The position numbers were made by a program, and so were the translations under genes. A stretch of 64,000 nt of DNA, taken from positions 372,001-436,000 of the forward strand of contig NZ_RKRF01000007.1 of the NCBI RefSeq assembly GCF_003843875.1. The letters are read 5' to 3'. Each line of letters begins with the position of its first letter. Position 1 is the first letter of the stretch. This DNA comes from Aquisalibacillus elongatus. Its GTDB lineage: Bacteria; Bacillota; Bacilli; Bacillales; Alkalibacillaceae. The notes below the pieces were generated by a model that was not told the DNA's origin, did no database searches, and was given only the letters and a program-made list of their open reading frames with translations. Shown one piece after another: positions 46,794-55,089 of this stretch.

Positions 46794-47798
46794 ATGGCAA
46801 AAAGTCGTCATCAGGAATTAGGACTAACTGATGAAAAAGTATTGGACATGTACCGCACAATGCTAAGAGCACGTAAAATTGACGAAAGAATGTGGTTATT
46901 AAACCGCGCAGGTAAGATACCTTTTGTGATTTCTTGTCAAGGTCAAGAAGCAGCACAAGTAGGAGCTGCATATGCTCTTAACTTAGAAGAGGATTATGCT
47001 GCACCATATTATCGTGATATGGGCGTCGTATTAGCCTTTGGAATGACAACGAGGGATTTATTCCTATCTGGCTTCGCCAAGGCTGAAGACCCGAATTCAG
47101 GCGGAAGGCAGATGCCAGGTCACTTTGGTCAAAAGAAAAATCGAATCTTAACAGGATCTTCACCTGTTACAACACAACTACCACATGCAGTTGGAGTGGC
47201 TTTAGCAGGGAAAATGGAAAAGAAAGATTTTGTTTCATTCGTAACTCTAGGCGAAGGTTCATCTAACCAAGGTGATTTTCATGAAGGGTTAAACTTTGCT
47301 GGGGTTCATAAATTACCTGTCATTACGATGGTGGAAAATAATAAATACGCTATTTCGGTTCCACTTGATCGTCAGGTAGCTTCTGAGACGGTTGCAGATC
47401 GTGGGAAAAGTTATGGAATGCCAGGTTATCAAGTAAATGGTAATGATCCGTTAGACGTTTTTGCTGTTATTAAAGAAGCAAGAGAACGTGCAGTAAATGG
47501 TGAAGGACCTACGTTAGTTGAGGCCATTACAAATCGCCTGACTGCACATTCAAGTGATGATGACCACACGGCTTATCGTGATAAAGAAGAAATAGAAGAA
47601 ATGAAGAAAAATGATTGTATCATGTTATTCTCTGAATACCTTAAAGAGCAAGGTGTACTAACAGATGATGCTGAGACAGCGATGATGAAGGAAATTGATG
47701 ACGAAATTAATGATGCAACGGAGTATGCAGAGAATGCACCATACCCAGAACCGACAGATGCACTAAAATACGTATATGCTGAAGAGGGAGGGGAATAA
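46794..47798 (+). CDS. bkdAA: Branched-chain 2-oxo acid dehydrogenase E1 alpha
   Basis: 334 residues. The thiamine-diphosphate motif is GEGSSNQGDFHE...NN (about 151-182), and the phosphorylation-loop-like RLTAHSSDDDHTAYR follows near 252-266. RKIDERMWLLNRAGKIPFVISCQGQEA is typical of BKD E1 alpha. It decarboxylates branched-chain 2-oxo acids with BkdAB. The bkdAB gene starts two bases after. Confidence 0.96.
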   Translation: MAKSRHQELGLTDEKVLDMYRTMLRARKIDERMWLLNRAGKIPFVISCQGQEAAQVGAAYALNLEEDYAAPYYRDMGVVLAFGMTTRDLFLSGFAKAEDPNSGGRQMPGHFGQKKNRILTGSSPVTTQLPHAVGVALAGKMEKKDFVSFVTLGEGSSNQGDFHEGLNFAGVHKLPVITMVENNKYAISVPLDRQVASETVADRGKSYGMPGYQVNGNDPLDVFAVIKEARERAVNGEGPTLVEAITNRLTAHSSDDDHTAYRDKEEIEEMKKNDCIMLFSEYLKEQGVLTDDAETAMMKEIDDEINDATEYAENAPYPEPTDALKYVYAEEGGE

Positions 47799-47800
47799 TC

Positions 47801-48784
47801 ATGCCAGTCATGTCCTATATTCAAGCTGTGACACAAGCGATGCGTGAAGAGATGCAACGTGATGAGAAAGTATTTGTATTAGGTGAAGACGTTGGTAAGA
47901 AAGGCGGTGTCTTTAAAGCTACTGATGGCTTGTACGATGAATTCGGAGAGCAGCGAGTCATTGATACGCCTTTAGCTGAATCGGCAATTGCCGGTGTCGG
48001 AATTGGTGCCGCTATGTATGGCATGCGTCCAATTGCTGAGATGCAATTTGCTGATTTTATTATGCCTGCTGTTAATCAAATCATTTCTGAAGCGTCTCGC
48101 ATTCGTTATCGTTCAAATAACGATTGGAGTTGTCCCATTACGATCAGAGCTCCATATGGCGGTGGTGTGCACGGTGCCCTTTATCATTCACAATCAGTTG
48201 AAGCGGTCTTTGCCAATCAACCAGGGCTAAAGATTGTCATGCCTTCAAATCCATATGATGCTAAGGGTCTATTAAAAGCGGCGATCCGTGATGAAGACCC
48301 TGTATTATTCTTTGAACATAAACGTGCGTACCGTCTTTTAAAAGAAGAAGTACCAGAGGACGATTACGTAATACCAATCGGAAAAGCCGATGTTAAGCGT
48401 GAAGGTGATGATATTACGGTTATTACTTACGGGTTATGTGTCAACTTTGCCCTTCAAGCTGCTGAAAAATTAGAAGAAGAAGGTATTTCTACTCATATTT
48501 TAGATTTAAGAACAGTATACCCTCTTGATCAAGAAGCGATAATTGAAGCAGCTAAGAAAACGGGTAAAGTGTTATTAGTTACAGAAGATAACAAAGAAGG
48601 CAGTGTGATGAGTGAAGTTTCTGCAATTATCTCAGAAAACTGCTTATTTGATCTTGATTCACCTGTACAGCGCTTAGCAGGACCAGATGTACCAGCAATG
48701 CCTTATGCCCATACAATGGAGAAATTCTTCATGGTTAGTCCTGATAAAGTAGAAGCAGCGATGCGCGATTTAGCAGAATTTTAA
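47801..48784 (+). CDS. bkdAB: Branched-chain 2-oxo acid dehydrogenase E1 beta
   Basis: 327 residues, transketolase-type pyrimidine and C-terminal domains. MSYIQAVTQAMREEMQRDEKVFVLGEDVG, the IGAAMYGMRPIAEMQFADF block and HSQSVEAVFANQPGLKIVMPS identify an E1 beta. It forms the alpha2beta2 E1 with BkdAA. The in-frame ATG at 47810 is an equally plausible start. Confidence 0.96.
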   Translation: MPVMSYIQAVTQAMREEMQRDEKVFVLGEDVGKKGGVFKATDGLYDEFGEQRVIDTPLAESAIAGVGIGAAMYGMRPIAEMQFADFIMPAVNQIISEASRIRYRSNNDWSCPITIRAPYGGGVHGALYHSQSVEAVFANQPGLKIVMPSNPYDAKGLLKAAIRDEDPVLFFEHKRAYRLLKEEVPEDDYVIPIGKADVKREGDDITVITYGLCVNFALQAAEKLEEEGISTHILDLRTVYPLDQEAIIEAAKKTGKVLLVTEDNKEGSVMSEVSAIISENCLFDLDSPVQRLAGPDVPAMPYAHTMEKFFMVSPDKVEAAMRDLAEF

Positions 48785-48811
48785 TTGGTTGTATAAAGGA
48801 GGTTTCAATAG

Positions 48812-50080
48812 ATGAGTGTCGAGAAAATCACGATGCCTCAATTAGGAGAAAGTGTGACGGAAGGTACTATTAGTTCTTGGTTAGTAGGCGTCGGAGATCA
48901 AGTAAATAAATACGATCCAATCGCCGAAGTCATGACAGATAAAGTCAATGCTGAAGTGCCGTCTTCCTTTACAGGTAAAATTACAGAGCTTGTAGCTAAT
49001 GAAGGAGACACCATTGAAGTAGGCGAATTGATATGCTACATCGAGGTAGAAGGAAGTTCTGATACGTCAAGTGATGCTGGTTCATCTAATTCTGATGAAC
49101 AGCCTAAAGAAGAAACAAACGAAGAATCAAAAGATCAATCGATGAAGAAGCGCTATTCACCTGCCGTGTTAAAAATGGCACAAGAACATGACATTGATTT
49201 AAATCAAGTCGATGGTTCTGGTCGTGGTGGACGTATTACACGAAAAGATTTAGAAAAATTAATTCAGTCTGATCATGTACCGTCAAAATCAGCTAGCAAG
49301 CAAGAAAAATCACAAACTGAATCATTCGCAACGCCACAGCAAGACGTATCCAAACCTGCTGATATGCCAACTACTCAAGCAGGAGATGTAGAAGTTCCGG
49401 TATCTGGCGTTCGAAAAGCTATTGCACAAAATATGGTTAAATCAACGACTGAAATTCCACATGCTTGGATGATGGTAGAGGTTGATGTGACTGAATTAGT
49501 GAATATGCGAGATGAATTAAAAGATGAATTCAAGCGTAAAGAAGGCTTTTCATTAACTTATTTTGCTTTCTTTGTAAAAGCTGTCGCTCAAGCCCTAAAA
49601 GAATTCCCAGAGCTAAATAGTACATGGGCTGGAGATAAAATCATACAAAAACAAGATATCAACTTATCGATTGCTGTTGCGAATGATAACCAACTTTTTG
49701 TACCAGTTATCAAAAATGCTGATGAGAAAAGCGTCAAAGGTATAGCGAAAGATATCGTTGACTTAGCTACGAAAGCCCGTAATGGCAAGTTAACCAATGA
49801 CGATATGCAAGGCGGAACATTCACGGTAAATAATACAGGATCATTTGGTTCTGTTCAGTCAATGGGTGTGATCAATCACCCTCAGGCTGCCATTTTACAG
49901 GTGGAATCCATTGTTAAACGACCAGTATATATGAACGGTATGTTTGCTGCGCGTGACATGGTGAACTTATGCTTATCATTAGACCACCGTATATTAGATG
50001 GATTAGTATGCGGTAATTTCTTATCCAGAGTTAAAGAAATTCTTGAAAATATGTCTAAGGACAATACATCAGTCTACTAA
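48812..50080 (+). CDS. bkdB: Branched-chain 2-oxo acid dehydrogenase E2 (acyltransferase)
   Basis: 422 residues. One lipoyl domain (1-80) carries the lipoyl lysine K44 in MTDKVNAEVPS, an acidic linker follows, then a peripheral-subunit-binding domain (about 112-150, SPAVLKMAQEHDIDL) and the catalytic domain (about 195-420) with the active-site DHRILDG. It is the core of the BKD complex and produces isobutyryl-, isovaleryl- and 2-methylbutyryl-CoA. Last gene of the operon. Confidence 0.96.
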   Translation: MSVEKITMPQLGESVTEGTISSWLVGVGDQVNKYDPIAEVMTDKVNAEVPSSFTGKITELVANEGDTIEVGELICYIEVEGSSDTSSDAGSSNSDEQPKEETNEESKDQSMKKRYSPAVLKMAQEHDIDLNQVDGSGRGGRITRKDLEKLIQSDHVPSKSASKQEKSQTESFATPQQDVSKPADMPTTQAGDVEVPVSGVRKAIAQNMVKSTTEIPHAWMMVEVDVTELVNMRDELKDEFKRKEGFSLTYFAFFVKAVAQALKEFPELNSTWAGDKIIQKQDINLSIAVANDNQLFVPVIKNADEKSVKGIAKDIVDLATKARNGKLTNDDMQGGTFTVNNTGSFGSVQSMGVINHPQAAILQVESIVKRPVYMNGMFAARDMVNLCLSLDHRILDGLVCGNFLSRVKEILENMSKDNTSVY

Positions 50081-50090
50081 ATGATAGTCC

Positions 50091-50138
50091 AAACCCCAGT
50101 AATTGAACTTTAATAAAGTTCTTGCTGGGGTTTATATG
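50091..50138 (+). terminator. Terminator after bkdB
   Basis: AAACCCCAG (50091-50099) pairs with CTGGGGTTT (50125-50133), with an inner GAACTTTA/TAAAGTTC helix. Only a short T-rich tail follows. Confidence 0.75.
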
Positions 50139-50164
50139 TATCAATAATATTTCGGGGAGAGATA

Positions 50165-50632
50165 ATGATGAACGTTTCAATTGTTAAAGCAGCTCCTGAA
50201 CATACAGAAGACATTAGCAGAATTTGTTCACTAGGTTGGAGACAAACGGTTCAAAGAATCTATAGTGAAGAGTACCAAATAAAAAACGTCGAGCATTGGT
50301 ATAATCATAAACGCGTTCATGAAGATATTGTTAACGGTATTTATACTCACGTAGCCATCGTAGATGAACAAGTTGCCGGAACCATAGGTGGAATAGTGAG
50401 TAAGTTAGGTACAAGTGAAATCTATGTATTTTACGTAGATGACGCTTATAGATATAGTGGTATAGGAACTAAACTTCTAGAGGCATTTACCAAGGAACAT
50501 ATCAAAAAGGGTGCAACAGAACAATATGCTTCCGTACAAGAAGGGAATAAGCTAGGTATACCATTTTACAAATCAAGAGGGTTTAAACAAAAAGGTGAAG
50601 ATCAACGCTTTTACAGAGAAATTGTTAGCTAG
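50165..50632 (+). CDS. GNAT-family N-acetyltransferase
   Basis: 155 residues, a single GNAT domain. The acetyl-CoA pyrophosphate loop appears as YRYSGIGTKLLEAF near 95-108, and the C-terminal PFYKSRGFKQKGE is the usual final strand region. The substrate cannot be read from sequence; protein, peptide or small amine are all possible. It stands alone between the bkd terminator and brxB. Confidence 0.85.
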   Translation: MMNVSIVKAAPEHTEDISRICSLGWRQTVQRIYSEEYQIKNVEHWYNHKRVHEDIVNGIYTHVAIVDEQVAGTIGGIVSKLGTSEIYVFYVDDAYRYSGIGTKLLEAFTKEHIKKGATEQYASVQEGNKLGIPFYKSRGFKQKGEDQRFYREIVS

Positions 50633-50747
50633 AAAATAAAAAAATAGGTTATATCGTGGTGTGGTTTAATATAATTGAAACGTACACCTAAAATTGTTAA
50701 TATGTTATTGAAACTTAAATTTTTAGAAAAAAGGAGCCATTTAACTC

Positions 50748-51179
50748 ATGGATTTTAACATTTATATGCAAGATTTTGTGAACCAGGCTAGAACGGAAAT
50801 TAACGAAGCCGGTTTCGAAAATCTGACTACACCTGAAGAAGTTGACGAAGCTTTTGCTAGAAAAGGTACAACTTTAGCGATGGTTAACTCAACTTGTGGA
50901 TGTGCTGGTGGTGTTGCACGTCCAGCTGCAGCTAATGCAATACATCATGATCATCGTCCAGATTACTTAGTAACGGTTTTTGCTGGTCAAGACCGAGAAG
51001 CAACTGAAAGAGCACGTGAATACTTTGAAGGTTATCCACCGTCATCACCTTCATTTGCTTTATTAAAAGACGGTAAAATCCAAAAGATGGTGGAGCGCCA
51101 TGAGATTGAAAGCTCAACACCAATGGAAGTTGTTCAACAGCTTCAAGCTTTATTTGATGAATACTGTGAAGAATACTAA
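50748..51179 (+). CDS. brxB: Bacilliredoxin BrxB (YqiW)
   Basis: 143 residues of the UPF0403/DUF1094 family, with the STCGCAGG active-site loop (Cys-Gly-Cys near residues 52-54). It removes bacillithiol from S-bacillithiolated proteins after oxidative stress. The CGC motif and the place next to yqjA favour YqiW/BrxB. The ATG follows AAAAAGGAG. A hairpin terminator ends it. Confidence 0.95.
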   Translation: MDFNIYMQDFVNQARTEINEAGFENLTTPEEVDEAFARKGTTLAMVNSTCGCAGGVARPAAANAIHHDHRPDYLVTVFAGQDREATERAREYFEGYPPSSPSFALLKDGKIQKMVERHEIESSTPMEVVQQLQALFDEYCEEY

Positions 51180-51184
51180 AGATG

Positions 51185-51216
51185 AAAGGTGGTTTTGGAC
51201 CACCTTTTTCTTTTGT
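51185..51216 (+). terminator. Terminator after brxB
   Basis: AAAGGTGGT (51185-51193) pairs with ACCACCTTT (51199-51207) and a T-rich tail follows. Confidence 0.9.
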
Positions 51217-51278
51217 TTCATAAATTAATAAGATATAGTTATGACAAAGAACAATGATAAAGAAAGAGGCAAGACTGC

Positions 51279-52232
51279 ATGTTTAAAATTGGTTCACGTA
51301 CCATTAAAACAGCCATTGGTGCTCCTGTATCCATTTTCATAGCTCAAATAATAGGTCTAGATAACTTCATCTCAGCCGCAATCTTAACCATTCTATGTAT
51401 CAAAGCGACTAGACGAAGTTCGATTTTAAGTGCCTGGTACAGGTTTTATGCCTGTTTAGTAGGAATTGCTGTCTCAGGTCTTGTATTTGAGCTCATCGGT
51501 TATCACCCTTTATCTGTAGGATTAGTTCTTATTATATTTATACCTATTACTGTAGCCTTAAAGATTACTGAGGGAGTAATCACGAGCGCAGTCATTATTC
51601 TACACGTTTATGGTGCAGGTCAATTTACATTTGACCTCGTACTTAATGAAGTGATTTTGCTTTCGGTAGGTATTGGTGTGGCGCTAATTTTAAATCTTTA
51701 TATGCCAAGTTTAGAGAGTGATCTTGAAAACGTACAAAAAGAAATTGAGTACAACTTCGGGGTGATTCTTAAAGAAATTGCACATTTTCTAAAGACAGGC
51801 GATCATACTTGGAATGGCTCAGAGCTTACTGAAGTATCGCATTTGTTAGAGCAAGCTAATCATTTAGCTTCAAGAGATGTTGAAAATCACCTGTTAAGAA
51901 GTCATCATCCGCATTATCACTACTTTCAAATGAGACAGAAACAATTTGAAATTTTAGAGCGGATGCTGCCATTAATTAGCAGAATTAAAGCAAATGATGA
52001 TGAGTATGAATATATAGGGGAGTTATTTGAAGAGTTAGCTTATCACGTGCAACCTAAAAACACCGCAGTTAAGTACTTAGAGCAACTCCGGAATATTCGA
52101 AAGCAGTTTAATCAAGAAGAGTTACCTCAAGACAGGCAAGCATTTGAGGAAAGAGCTAATTTATATTTACTATTAAATGAAATTGAACAATACTTAATAT
52201 TGAAACGTTCTTATAAAAAAAGTGACATATAA
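51279..52232 (+). CDS. yqjA: YqjA, aromatic acid exporter family membrane protein
   Basis: 317 residues. An N-terminal hydrophobic half (to about 145) with five to six membrane helices contains the family motif AAILTILCIKATRRSS. The C-terminal half is a soluble helical domain (about 150-317). This is the DUF939/ArAE_1 layout of B. subtilis YqjA, in the same location after brxB. Related proteins export aromatic acids, but no substrate has been shown for this one. Confidence 0.88.
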   Translation: MFKIGSRTIKTAIGAPVSIFIAQIIGLDNFISAAILTILCIKATRRSSILSAWYRFYACLVGIAVSGLVFELIGYHPLSVGLVLIIFIPITVALKITEGVITSAVIILHVYGAGQFTFDLVLNEVILLSVGIGVALILNLYMPSLESDLENVQKEIEYNFGVILKEIAHFLKTGDHTWNGSELTEVSHLLEQANHLASRDVENHLLRSHHPHYHYFQMRQKQFEILERMLPLISRIKANDDEYEYIGELFEELAYHVQPKNTAVKYLEQLRNIRKQFNQEELPQDRQAFEERANLYLLLNEIEQYLILKRSYKKSDI

Positions 52233-52236
52233 TTTA

Positions 52237-52268
52237 AAATCCCCCAGACATAAGTCTGAGGGATTTTA
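52237..52268. terminator. Bidirectional terminator between yqjA and prli42
   Basis: AAAATCCCCCAGAC and GTCTGAGGGATTTT form a long stem with one mismatch around an ATAA-type loop. It lies between convergent genes and can serve both. Confidence 0.88.
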
Positions 52269-52287
52269 ATATAATTAGATCTCGAGT

Positions 52288-52437
52288 TTATATAAACATA
52301 GCGGCTGCGAATGTGAATGTGGATAATAGCATTGCGATAATCATTAACCAAATTACAACCGTTGTCCATTTTTTGCGTTTTCTTCTACCTGATGAAAAAG
52401 GAGCCTGAGGCTTCTTTTTTTGTTGCTTTTTAGTCAC
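52288..52437 (-). CDS. prli42: Prli42-like stressosome-associated membrane peptide
   Basis: A 49-residue frame too short for usual ORF lists. The GTG at 52437 is preceded by GGGAGG at a good distance, and the TAA is at 52288. A very basic N-terminus (KKQQKKK, GRRKRKK) precedes one membrane helix, WTTVVIWLMIIAMLLST, ending in AAAMFI. The helix pattern with LM-IAM-LST and a terminal MF(I/L) resembles Prli42, the tail that anchors the stressosome protein RsbR to the membrane in Listeria. It has a longer N-terminal arm than the usual ~31 residues. Its terminator is shared with yqjA. Homology over so short a stretch is not certain. Confidence 0.7.
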   Translation of the reverse strand: MTKKQQKKKPQAPFSSGRRKRKKWTTVVIWLMIIAMLLSTFTFAAAMFI

Positions 52438-52603
52438 GCTAGATTCCTCCCTTAAAACGTTAACACTAATTTTATTGTAAAAGAAAAAGTAAGATTGGAC
52501 AAGATGAATCTTTCCTTTAAAATAGAAATAGGATAGAATTTTCTTAAATTTTTTTGAATTAAAATGAGAAGTAATAGATTAGAAGGGAAAGGAGCTCATA
52601 AAA

Positions 52604-54262
52604 ATGGGAAACGATTTTAATCAATCGAAACAAAATTGGCAAGAAAGCTTACAAAAAGCTCAGAAACGTTTTCCTGAAAGGAAAGATCCATTTGTGAATA
52701 AATCGGATATTGAAGTTGATCCGTTGTATTATCCCGAAAATGAAGCTGTATATGATGAATATATGGAGAAATTAGGGTTTCCGGGTCAATACCCATATAC
52801 ACGTGGCATTCAGCCTGGGATGTATCGTAGTCGTTTTTGGACGATGCGACAATACGCAGGTTTTGGATCGGCTAAAGAGACAAATGAACGCTTTAAATAT
52901 TTACTAGAACAAGGCCAAACAGGCTTGTCTGTTGCTTTTGATCTTCCAACACAAATTGGCTATGACTCAGATGATCCAATGGCTGAAGGCGAAGTTGGAA
53001 AAGTAGGCGTAGCCATTGATTCGTTGGAAGATATGGAGATTTTACTGAAGGATATTCCATTAGATCAAGTTAGTACGTCTATGACGATTAACGCACCGGC
53101 ATCTGTTTTATTATGTATGTATATTGCTGTAGCAGAAAAGCAAGATGTTCCTAAAGAAAAGATTACCGGTACGATTCAAAATGATATATTAAAAGAATAT
53201 ATTGCAAGAGGAACTTACATATATCCACCAAAGCCATCAATGCGACTGATCACAAATATTTTTGATTACTGTGCTAAAGAAGTACCTAAATTTAACACCA
53301 TTAGTATATCAGGCTATCACATTCGCGAAGCTGGTTCGACTGCCGTACAGGAAGTCGCGTTCACACTAGCTAACGGCATGGCTTACGTTAAAGCAGCAAT
53401 TGAAAGCGGTTTAGATGTGGATGAATTCGCTCCAAGATTAGCTTTTTTCTTTAACGCTCATAATCATTTCTTTGAAGAAGTTGCTAAATTTAGGGCAGCT
53501 AGAAGAATATGGGCGAGCATCATGAAGGAGAAGTTTGGTGCAAAGAGTGAAAAAAGTCTACGACTACGTTTTCATACTCAAACAGGAGGTTCTACTTTAA
53601 CGGCTCAACAACCTGATAACAACATCGTTCGTGTTGCACTCCAAGCGCTTTCTGCTGTCATGGGGGGAACACAAAGTCTGCATACGAACTCTCGTGATGA
53701 GGCGTTAGCGTTACCAACTGAGGAATCAGCCCGTATTGCATTAAGAACACAGCAAGTGATCGCTCATGAAAGTGGTGTTGCAGATACAGTCGACCCACTA
53801 GCAGGTTCGTATTATGTTGAATCTATGACGGATCAATTAGAAGAAGATATTATGTCTTATATAGACAAAATTGAAGAAATAGGTGGAGCGGTACAAGCTG
53901 TTGAAGAAGGGTATATGCAGCGAGAGATTCACCAGGCTGCATACGAAGCTCAGAAGAAAATTGAATCTAATGAAGAAATTATAGTCGGTATGAATGAATT
54001 TCAGATTGATGAAGATGTTCAAGCAGATCTATTAAAAGTAGATGAAGCATTAGAACAGAACCAGGTTAACCAAGTTCAAAATATACGTAAAAACCGTAAC
54101 CAAGGTGAAGTAGATCGCGTATTAAATGATTTGAAGCAAGCTTCACGAGACGAATCGGAAAATTTAATGCCATACATTTTAGATGCGGTTAAAGCCTATG
54201 CAACAGTCGGTGAAATTTGTCACACATTACGTGATGTATTTGGAGAGTACACGGGAGCTTAA
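52604..54262 (+). CDS. Methylmalonyl-CoA mutase, large (catalytic) subunit
   Basis: 552 residues, the TIM-barrel half of an adenosylcobalamin mutase; the B12-binding domain is the separate next gene. Substrate-specificity residues point to methylmalonyl-CoA: Tyr84 in MRQYAGF and Arg202 in [10 protein letters not shown] match Tyr89 and Arg207 of the Propionibacterium enzyme. Isobutyryl-CoA mutases have Phe and Gln there. [11 protein letters not shown] and [16 protein letters not shown] are conserved. It interconverts methylmalonyl-CoA and succinyl-CoA. The ATG follows AAAGGAG. No MeaB/ArgK chaperone gene lies nearby. Confidence 0.9.
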   Translation: MGNDFNQSKQNWQESLQKAQKRFPERKDPFVNKSDIEVDPLYYPENEAVYDEYMEKLGFPGQYPYTRGIQPGMYRSRFWTMRQYAGFGSAKETNERFKYLLEQGQTGLSVAFDLPTQIGYDSDDPMAEGEVGKVGVAIDSLEDMEILLKDIPLDQVSTSMTINAPASVLLCMYIAVAEKQDVPKEKITGTIQNDILKEYIARGTYIYPPKPSMRLITNIFDYCAKEVPKFNTISISGYHIREAGSTAVQEVAFTLANGMAYVKAAIESGLDVDEFAPRLAFFFNAHNHFFEEVAKFRAARRIWASIMKEKFGAKSEKSLRLRFHTQTGGSTLTAQQPDNNIVRVALQALSAVMGGTQSLHTNSRDEALALPTEESARIALRTQQVIAHESGVADTVDPLAGSYYVESMTDQLEEDIMSYIDKIEEIGGAVQAVEEGYMQREIHQAAYEAQKKIESNEEIIVGMNEFQIDEDVQADLLKVDEALEQNQVNQVQNIRKNRNQGEVDRVLNDLKQASRDESENLMPYILDAVKAYATVGEICHTLRDVFGEYTGA

Positions 54263-54278
54263 TGAAGGAGGGTAATCA

Positions 54279-54683
54279 ATGGAACAGAAAATTAGAGTTT
54301 TAATAGCAAAACCAGGGTTAGATGGTCATGACCGCGGTGCTTTAGTCATTGCTCAAGCGTTAAGAGATTATGGAATGGAAGTTATTTATACAGGCTTACG
54401 TCAATCAGCAGCTCAAATTGCACAAGCTGCTATTCAAGAAGACGTAGATGTTGTTGGGTTATCATCTTTATCCGGTGGTCATAAAGCTTTATTTCCAAAA
54501 GTGGTAGAAGAGTTATCAAAACGTGATGCTGAGGATATTCCCGTCATCGGAGGTGGCGTCATTCCAGATGAGGATGTCGACTTTTTAGAGGAAAAGGGTG
54601 TAAAGAAGATCTTTACATCAGGAACTCCGACGACAGAAATTGCGAAATTTATCGATGAGTTAATCCGAGGTGAAAAGGTATGA
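54279..54683 (+). CDS. Methylmalonyl-CoA mutase, small B12-binding subunit
   Basis: 134 residues, Rossmann-like cobalamin-binding domain. The DxHxxG motif is at Asp15-Gly-His17-Asp-Arg-Gly20, with His17 as the lower axial ligand of cobalt. SSLSGGH and IGGGVIPDED complete the signature. It completes the catalytic subunit encoded 17 bases upstream. Its stop overlaps the start of the epimerase gene by four bases (ATGA). Confidence 0.94.
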   Translation: MEQKIRVLIAKPGLDGHDRGALVIAQALRDYGMEVIYTGLRQSAAQIAQAAIQEDVDVVGLSSLSGGHKALFPKVVEELSKRDAEDIPVIGGGVIPDEDVDFLEEKGVKKIFTSGTPTTEIAKFIDELIRGEKV

Positions 54684-55087
54684 AAAAAATAGCTCATATT
54701 GGTATTGCTGTATCGGATTTAGATGCCATGATTCCTTTTTACCGTGATCAATTAGGGCTATCCTTTCAAGGTACTGAAGAGGTTGAATCTGAAGGCGTGC
54801 GAGTTGGATTCTTTAAAATTGGCGAAAGTGCCATAGAATTATTAGAGCCTTTAAATGAGACATCACCAATTGCTAAGTATATAGAAAAGAAAGGCGAAGG
54901 AATTCACCATGTTGCCTTAGATGTCGACAATATTCAAAAGCGTCTTGATCATCTAAAAGAAAACGGGATTCCACTGATTCATGAAGAACCTAAAATGGGT
55001 GCACATGAGAGTCAAGTGGCATTTTTACACCCCAAAGCTGCAAACGGCGTATTATTCGAACTTTGTGAACAGAAGCAGGAGGAATAG
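54680..55087 (+). CDS. mce: Methylmalonyl-CoA epimerase (VOC family)
   Basis: 135 residues, glyoxalase/VOC fold in two halves. Metal ligands expected in HIGIAVSDLDAMIPFY, GIHHVALDVDNI and LFELCE; IELLEPL is also conserved. It converts (S)- to (R)-methylmalonyl-CoA, linking the carboxylase and the mutase on either side of it. It corresponds to yqjC of B. subtilis. Confidence 0.93.
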   Translation: MKKIAHIGIAVSDLDAMIPFYRDQLGLSFQGTEEVESEGVRVGFFKIGESAIELLEPLNETSPIAKYIEKKGEGIHHVALDVDNIQKRLDHLKENGIPLIHEEPKMGAHESQVAFLHPKAANGVLFELCEQKQEE

Positions 55088-55089
55088 TT

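Noticed and set aside
52604-54683. Isobutyryl-CoA mutase (IcmA/IcmB) instead of methylmalonyl-CoA mutase
   Set aside because: The subunit split is like Icm, but the specificity residues are Tyr84 and Arg202, the methylmalonyl-CoA type, and the epimerase and carboxyltransferase genes follow.
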